A stretch of 64,000 nt of DNA from positions 224,293 to 288,292 of the forward strand of contig NW_023998564.1 of assembly GCF_014805625.2 (NCBI RefSeq), given 5' to 3'. Both the position numbers and the translations under genes were made by a program. How positions within the stretch are numbered: the first letter of the stretch is position 1; each line of letters opens with the position of its first letter. The notes below the pieces were generated by a model. That model was not told the DNA's origin and searched no databases. It worked only from the letters and a program-made list of their open reading frames with translations. This document shows, piece by piece, positions 57,906 to 64,000 of this stretch. Source of the stretch: Glossina fuscipes (Eukaryota > Arthropoda > Insecta > Diptera > Glossinidae).

Positions 57906-58649
57906 CAAAATGTTCAAAATACTGAGAACATATACGCTATTTTCTCTAAAGGCATTATTGAAAAAAGTAAACAAGCATATACGCTCCTGCTTATTCTCAC
58001 ATTTATAGGTAAATCGGAATCGGTCGTAGAGTTTTGTCGTGCCTTTAATACAAGACGCCGAATACGACGATAAGTAGACACAATCAGGAGCTCTATTATT
58101 GGCGGCAGGCTAAGGGCACATATGCCCAAAAGCATTTCAATAAATAAATGGCATACAATATTTTAATGCGTGCCACAAAGGATGAACTAATCTGAAATCT
58201 TTTGGTAAAAATGGCAAAAGAAAGAGATTATACTCGTTTTTTTATTATACAAGGAAAATCTTGCTATTTCAATTTTATTTAAGCAAAAATTATATATAAA
58301 CAAGTTACGGTTTTTTTCATATAATTAAATAAAGGGTTTCAAATTTATTACTGTTATCATGATGATGGCCGAACATAATACGATGTAGCAAGGGAGATCC
58401 AAGTAACTTCTTGCCTTTGCCGCCCCCTGACTTTAAGTTTCTGTTATTATGTTGTGTGGCCGAAAAATGAGAAGTCGAGAAAGTTTAAAGAAATTTGGCA
58501 TAGGTGCTGAACTTTTACGTTCGTATTTACCGCCCGCTTTATCTTTCTGTAATTCCCTTTTACGCCTACAATATATAATTTGAAATTTCGTTTTAGTCTC
58601 ACCGGATTTATTGTATACTATAACTTTTCAATGTGTGTCATAGTAAAAA
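57906..58649. other. No gene assigned
   Basis: A minus-strand frame at 57914-58135 has a hydrophobic start (LLGICALSLPPIIELLIV) and may be a membrane segment of another gene fragment. The rest is AT-rich. Confidence 0.3.
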
Positions 58650-59346
58650 CTAATTTATTGCTATCTGCGGATTTGCAAGAGCAATAGATACACCAAAAGA
58701 ACGAACTTTGCTTGTACCAGTCTTTGCTTGTTTTATGATATTCGGAGGAATGGCTTGTTGACGATCTGCTTCATATTCAGTTTTGTGTAAACGTTGCCGA
58801 TGTTTATACATATTGGCACTGGACGCAAAAGTCATTGGACAATTGGGGCAAGTGTACAACGCCTCACCCGTACGTACTGAAATGTGTTCCTATAAAAGAA
58901 AACAACTCTTATAGAAAAAGACAGAAAAAATTAATTTGAAAGTAAAACTAACCTTTAAATCTTGGCCACGCTTAAAAGCTTTCGAACACATGCTACATTT
59001 GAATTTGGGGACACACTTATGATTCAAGTATATATGACGCTTTAGAGCTCTCTCTCTCTCGGTAGTTGATACTTTACTGCATATATGACAACGATGTTCA
59101 TCGCTTGTATTCTCATGGATGTTTTTCATGTGCGTTTTCAAACCAGCCAAATGACGATACCATCTACCACACAGATTGCATTGTTGCGGTTCCAGCGTTA
59201 ATTTCCTTTCAGTATGCTCCATGTCATTATGTTTTTTTAAATTGCAACTATTTTTAAAAATTTTACCGCACTCATCACATATAAATAGTTTTTGTGGATC
59301 ATGATCATTTTTTAAATGTTGCTGCAATTTACGATCCGTCGGTAAT
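58650..59346 (-). CDS. C2H2 zinc-finger protein, 3' two exons
   Basis: Exons 59346-58953 and 58889-58650 join in frame (DLK-EHIS) to 211 residues plus a stop. Fingers in order: CDECGKIFKNSCNLKKHNDMEH, wait-free spacing; CNLCGRWYRHLAGLKTH; CHICSKV...ALKRHIYLNH, which has two extra residues from a GA-rich run; CSMCSKAFKRGQDLKEHISV, whose final His is replaced by Arg; and CPNCPMTFASSANMYKH. A Lys-rich C-terminal tail follows. Likely a nuclear DNA-binding transcription factor. The first exon starts in phase and in the tail of an earlier finger (LPTDRKLQQHLKNDH), so upstream exons are missing or not recognised. No frame damage. Confidence 0.78.
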
Positions 59347-59519
59347 CTAAAAAAAAAAATCCAATATAAGAATAAAATTTATGGAAGACGAAACAGTTCA
59401 GAACAGAAAATAAGGAATTCGAATATCGATGATAACGTAGATGGTAAATAGAAGTAAGAAAATTATGAATACTCGCCATTCTAACTTTTCCAGTTCCAAT
59501 GGTTGTGAAGCCCTTTACT
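59347..59519. other. Spacer after zinc-finger exon acceptor
   Basis: Contains the poly-pyrimidine tract (minus strand) of the zinc-finger exon at 59349-59359. Nothing else seen. Confidence 0.4.
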
Positions 59520-59870
59520 TTTTGTATTCTACACCACTTGTGGTACAGAGAATATTAAGTATGTGCCGACGGATGTTACACGCAGAATGACTTGCGATAG
59601 ACGTTTTATGATGCCGACCGATTCATAATCATTTCAGGATCATTTTCTATATCGATCTAAGCCTGTCTGCCCGTCTGATGTAAATTTTTATTCAAGCAAC
59701 AGATCGTAGTTTTTGAGGTATTTCGATGAAATTTATTATAGTGGCGTTGTTTGCCCTAAGGACGAACGTTGTTGAAAATTGTTCGGATCGGTCCGCGTTA
59801 GAGGTCATTCCCCCATATAATGCCCTATTCCAAAATTTTTTTGAAAACCCTCTCATATAACCAATCCCAC
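59520..59870 (+). repeat. Dispersed repeat family B copy
   Basis: Has 'cctgtctgcccgtctgatgt', 'gaggtatttcgatgaaattt', 'aaggacgaacgttgttgaaa', 'attgttcggatcggtccgcg' and 'cccccatataatgcc'. Confidence 0.75.
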
Positions 59871-60879
59871 TAAAATTGAATCTTTATGTGGAAACAAGTC
59901 TAATTTTTAACATTTCATAGCAAAAATTGTCTCATGATAGCAAATTGACAAGCAAATCAGCCTTAAAAAATTTTGAGTAACACACAAAAATTGAGACGAG
60001 ATTAATTTAAAGAATAAAGATAATAACAACAATAATAACACTAATAGCGGTCAGCAGCGGCGGCTATTAAATATAAAAAGTGAGGTTACATCTGAAAATT
60101 ATTTGTAGTCCTTAATAAGAAAATTTGTTAAATGCTATTCTGTTCTATTCCTGGTGAAGAATAACTTAAAACTGTCCGCACAACGTTCATATGTTGCAGA
60201 TTTTACTTGAAAAAGAAAATAACATCGTAAATAACATTTAATTTTACAGAAATCTAATACCGGAATTAATGTTTGAAAAAATTTTGACGTTGATCAAAAA
60301 ATGAAATTCATATCTGACAGCGTCCGTAATGAAAGGAAAGAGTTCAAATTGGTTTCCCAGCTCTCTCGACGCTTCCCGTTCTGCTGAACGAGGGAAGGGT
60401 TATATATATTATATTTGGCACGCTTGCTAAACATAACTGAAAGATGGAGAGAGAAAGAAAAAGGATATGAATCATTGCGTGACCCGTATACAAATTTAAT
60501 GCAAAGATAATAAGCAAACATGTTACTCTTTGAAGTTCAGTTTTTGGTTAGCAAAATGATACAAAATTAAATGAAAAAAAGACAAATAGTGATATTAAGT
60601 ATTAGAAAATATTGGTGTTTTACTTAATTCTGAGAATATTGTAAAAAGCAGTAGTAAAATAAAATCGTTTAATCTTAGTTCTCTTAGTTTTTTAATATTC
60701 GTATTTTACACCTATGTTTTGCTGTGTAATTTGCTTACCTCATACAATACCGTCTCAGACAAGTTTAGAAGATAATGCATCTGCTCCAGCGTATTGGTTT
60801 TTAAGTGTTTCTATGGTGTCCTACCTACATTTTAAATTGAAATAAATAATTGAGTTATATCCATAACGTTTTCATCAAT
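59871..60879. other. No gene seen
   Basis: AT-rich with a GGC/AAC low-complexity bit at 60025-60065. No coding segment recognised. Confidence 0.45.
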
Positions 60880-61640
<761 letters not shown>

Positions 61641-61721
61641 GATTCTATTTTTTGTACCGCAAATAATAAATTTTCTTTATTCAATACCGCAGCTATTTAA
61701 ATTTATTCCTTGCCTAAGCCA

Positions 61722-62330
61722 CCGTTTACTAAAATTACGACCGATTTTGATTTATCTATAAATTCATTGATATTTCGTCCGCGTACATAACCTTTATCAA
61801 TAAGTTCTTGAGCAGATATCGGTACTCCTGAGAAATGAGGATCCTAAAAAATAAAAAAAAATTAATATAAGCACAAATTTTTTTATTTTCACATTTTGTT
61901 TCATCTCCGTATCACTATCTACAGATAAGTGTTTTCTCGGTCCCTGTGCATTCCTGCAATGCCCTTAGAAGATGCATCCATAGCCGCCCATCATAACAAA
62001 GCCACCAATATCTTGAAAATGCTTCGCCAACGATTCAACGTGATTTTCCAATTTCTCTAACTTACTTACATGGATTATTTTGCTAATACATTATATAAAG
62101 CACCCATCACGTAGCACAATTCGAGAGCACCAATCCAATCACGACAATCTATAAATTTTTGATTTTTATCTCCTAACATCACCAAGGTTTTTTGTATTTC
62201 TTCTATCGATAGTACATTTTGATTTTGTCGCTTTTTCTTTAATATCCAAGGGCAAATTGCAATAAGCGATATGCACAACTCCAATGGTTTATTCCAAGCG
62301 CCACCAATCCAAATCCGACCACAAAACATT
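61722..62330 (-). pseudogene. UFM1-specific protease (peptidase C78) copy, multiply broken
   Basis: In successive frames it gives VGFGLVALGINHWSCAYRLL (the catalytic-Cys GW-x-C-x-YR-x-LQ block), then KRQNQNVLSIEEIQKTLVML and GDKNQKFIDCRDWIGALELC. Next come KIIHVSKLEKLENHVESLAK and HFQDIGGFVMMGG, then MDASSKGIAGMH. After an intron with acceptor near 61846, DPHFSGVPISAQELIDKGYV has the catalytic Asp and His. At least four frame changes or stops break it. UFSP enzymes mature UFM1 and release it from targets. It sits just upstream of the SAMTOR copy in the same orientation. Confidence 0.82.
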
Positions 62331-62679
62331 TTTTTCTCGACTTTTTAGGCAATTTACACTAGTTTTTTTTCTATTAAAATCCTTTCAATTTTTCCGCCTT
62401 TCAGCCACAAATTTTTTTTTTTTTTTTGTTTGTTTAGAAATGGATTGGACCAGTTAAGTTAATGTTAGATCCATAATCCAGAAACGAAGTTGAGAGCGAT
62501 GAAAAAATTTGAGTATAGGTAGACTGATGTGGCAAAGTGTTCGCAATGAGAGGCTCTGTTCCGCTGTCAATCCATAAATCACCGTATTTTGTATTGTACT
62601 GTCAAGAACCGGCTAATGATGCCGATAAAAGAAAAAGTGTAGGCGATTCGTGATTGTCATAGAAATACTAAATGTAAAA
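62331..62679. other. Spacer and probable 3' end of the retrotransposon
   Basis: T-rich run at 62410-62428. The part nearest 62680 should be the 3' untranslated end of the non-LTR element on the minus strand. No gene seen. Confidence 0.45.
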
Positions 62680-64000
62680 TTAGAATGAAAACTCAGCTGA
62701 TTTGATAAAGGCAGTCAGTTGCTTCAAATGCCTAAAGTTACCAGCACGAAAAATTTCATATAAATTGTTATACAGGTTAAATATACTGAAAGATTGTCTA
62801 AGGATGTCAAACCTCCTGCACTCAAAAATAAGGTGCTCGGCAGATTCAGTAATATTGCAATCTTCACAGATGTCAGAAGAGGAGACTTTGATCATTTTAA
62901 AATAAATCTTGTCGTAGGTGTGATTACTCATAAGACGGTGAAGAGCTTTAAATTCCCATGTTGTGAATTTTCCTTTAGGTAGAAGCGTGGGTGTCAAAAA
63001 AGGGTAAATTTTGTAGAACAGCCGGTCACTTTTTTCTCTAGCTAAAACATGATATTCATCTTTCCATTCTTTTATGATGAGTTTTTTGACTAGCAGAAAA
63101 GCTTTGCTGGGGGGGTAGTTTATGGACAAAACTGTACCATCGAACCTAGCTTGACGAGCATGGAAGTCAGCTTTTTCATTGATACTAAAACCGCAGTGAC
63201 CTGGGATCCAGATGATGTGGCATTTTTCAATACTTGGGTCTTTTAAAAGGTTGTAGATATAGAAGACATACTTATTGAATGGGTCTTTGTTTTTGATTAA
63301 AATTAGAGCAGATTTGCTGTCAGAGAAAACTACAAATTTTTTTAGCTTAATTTCAGATGCATGGATGATTGCTTGTGTGATGGCCAGAATTTCAATGAAA
63401 GTGGATGGTAGTTCTTGTAGAACTTTGAATTTTCCTATATTTTCCAATAATTGAAAAACTAGAGATGTCTGAATTGATAGATCCATCCGTGGCGTATATT
63501 TTGAAGTTATTTTCGACGAAGTGGTTAAGTTTTTGCAGACAAGCGATTCGAAGACAATTTTTTTTTGAGTTGATCGATTTTTTTTTGAGTTGGTGATCGA
63601 ATTAAGTAAGTTTAATTCAACTACGAATTTATCATGAATAATATTATTCCAGGAGGGTATTGAGTTAACTTTATTGAAGATGTTACTGAATTTTTTGAAG
63701 CAGTTAGAGTAACTACTGATGACATGATTGTGTCTGGAAGCGACCTCGTCAAAGAAGGCAGGTTTGAAGGTTTTTACCTTGAGAAGTTCTTTTGCAGTTA
63801 CAAGATAAATTCTCTTAGCAACGGGGAGTTCATAAGAGATGGAACGTAAAATTGATGTTGGTGTTGAAGGGGACAAACCGGTACAACGTCTTAGGATTGA
63901 GTGTTGAAAGGTTTGTATTTTTTTTAATGTATACGCAGGAGCGTTACACGATGTAGAGTAGGGATATTCAATTTTGGATCTAACAATAGATTTGTAAACG
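62680..64000 (-). mobile_element. Non-LTR retrotransposon, reverse transcriptase thumb and RNase H end (runs off window)
   Basis: One frame is open from the window edge to a stop at 62680 (over 430 codons). The start reads VYKSIVRSKIEYPY, typical of the end of reverse transcriptase. RNase H follows with FSDSKSALIL (second Asp), HIIWIPGHCGFSINEKAD (His and last Asp) and ETRAITQAII-like ELPSTFIEILAITQAI with the Glu. The C-terminus has a CEDCNITESAEHLIFEC knuckle. Near 63450-63540 the proper RNase H start, IYATDGSINSDIS with the first catalytic Asp, lies in another frame, so two compensating frame changes keep the frame open but lose that residue. It is the same family as 36255-36886. Confidence 0.88.

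Overview
The window reads as nuclear DNA of a higher fly (Diptera, Brachycera). The basis is AT-rich sequence, many introns of 55-85 bases with GT/AG ends, mariner-type and non-LTR transposon remains, and an inserted piece of mitochondrial DNA with the insect order ND4/ND4L/tRNA-Thr/tRNA-Pro/ND6 and insect mitochondrial codon use. The species cannot be named from the sequence alone.

Two kinds of territory are present. The first part (0-29 kb) is ordinary gene-bearing DNA: a FAM136A-type mitochondrial protein (367-974, +), cysteine dioxygenase (5676-6478, -), about 15 kb of gene-poor repeat-rich sequence, and the autophagy E1 enzyme Atg7 (21813-28604, -, ten exons read). A tandem-repeat galectin gene (24547-25672, +) lies on the opposite strand inside Atg7 intron 8.

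From about 29.5 kb to the end the DNA changes character. It becomes a dense patchwork of broken, exon-sized pieces of unrelated fly genes, many still carrying splice sites. I recognise pieces of HACL1, a histidine acid phosphatase (split in two), a FAM20-type kinase, a KIF4-type chromokinesin, MED31, a LOTUS-domain protein, BRCA2, mitochondrial ketoacyl synthase (OXSM), a cadherin, SAMTOR and a UFM1 protease. Almost all carry frameshifts, stops or deletions. A C2H2 zinc-finger gene end is still open. Between them are remains of non-LTR retrotransposons, mariner elements, a gag-like fragment, two dispersed non-coding repeat families, minisatellites and a 0.6 kb nuclear copy of mitochondrial DNA. 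A visibly GC-richer, intronless, frame-broken block at 44.06-45.76 kb resembles nothing else here and may be virus-derived or horizontally acquired; I could not identify it.

The intact genes do not form one pathway: mitochondrial small protein, cysteine catabolism, autophagy conjugation, lectin. The main biological interest is the mosaic right half, which looks like a gene-fragment sink (heterochromatic, Y- or B-chromosome-like, or built by a fragment-capturing transposon). Within it, an acid phosphatase is split by a chromokinesin fragment whose present stop codon lies in inserted mitochondrial DNA. Exon coordinates were worked out by hand from splice-site and frame continuity; approximate ends are flagged.
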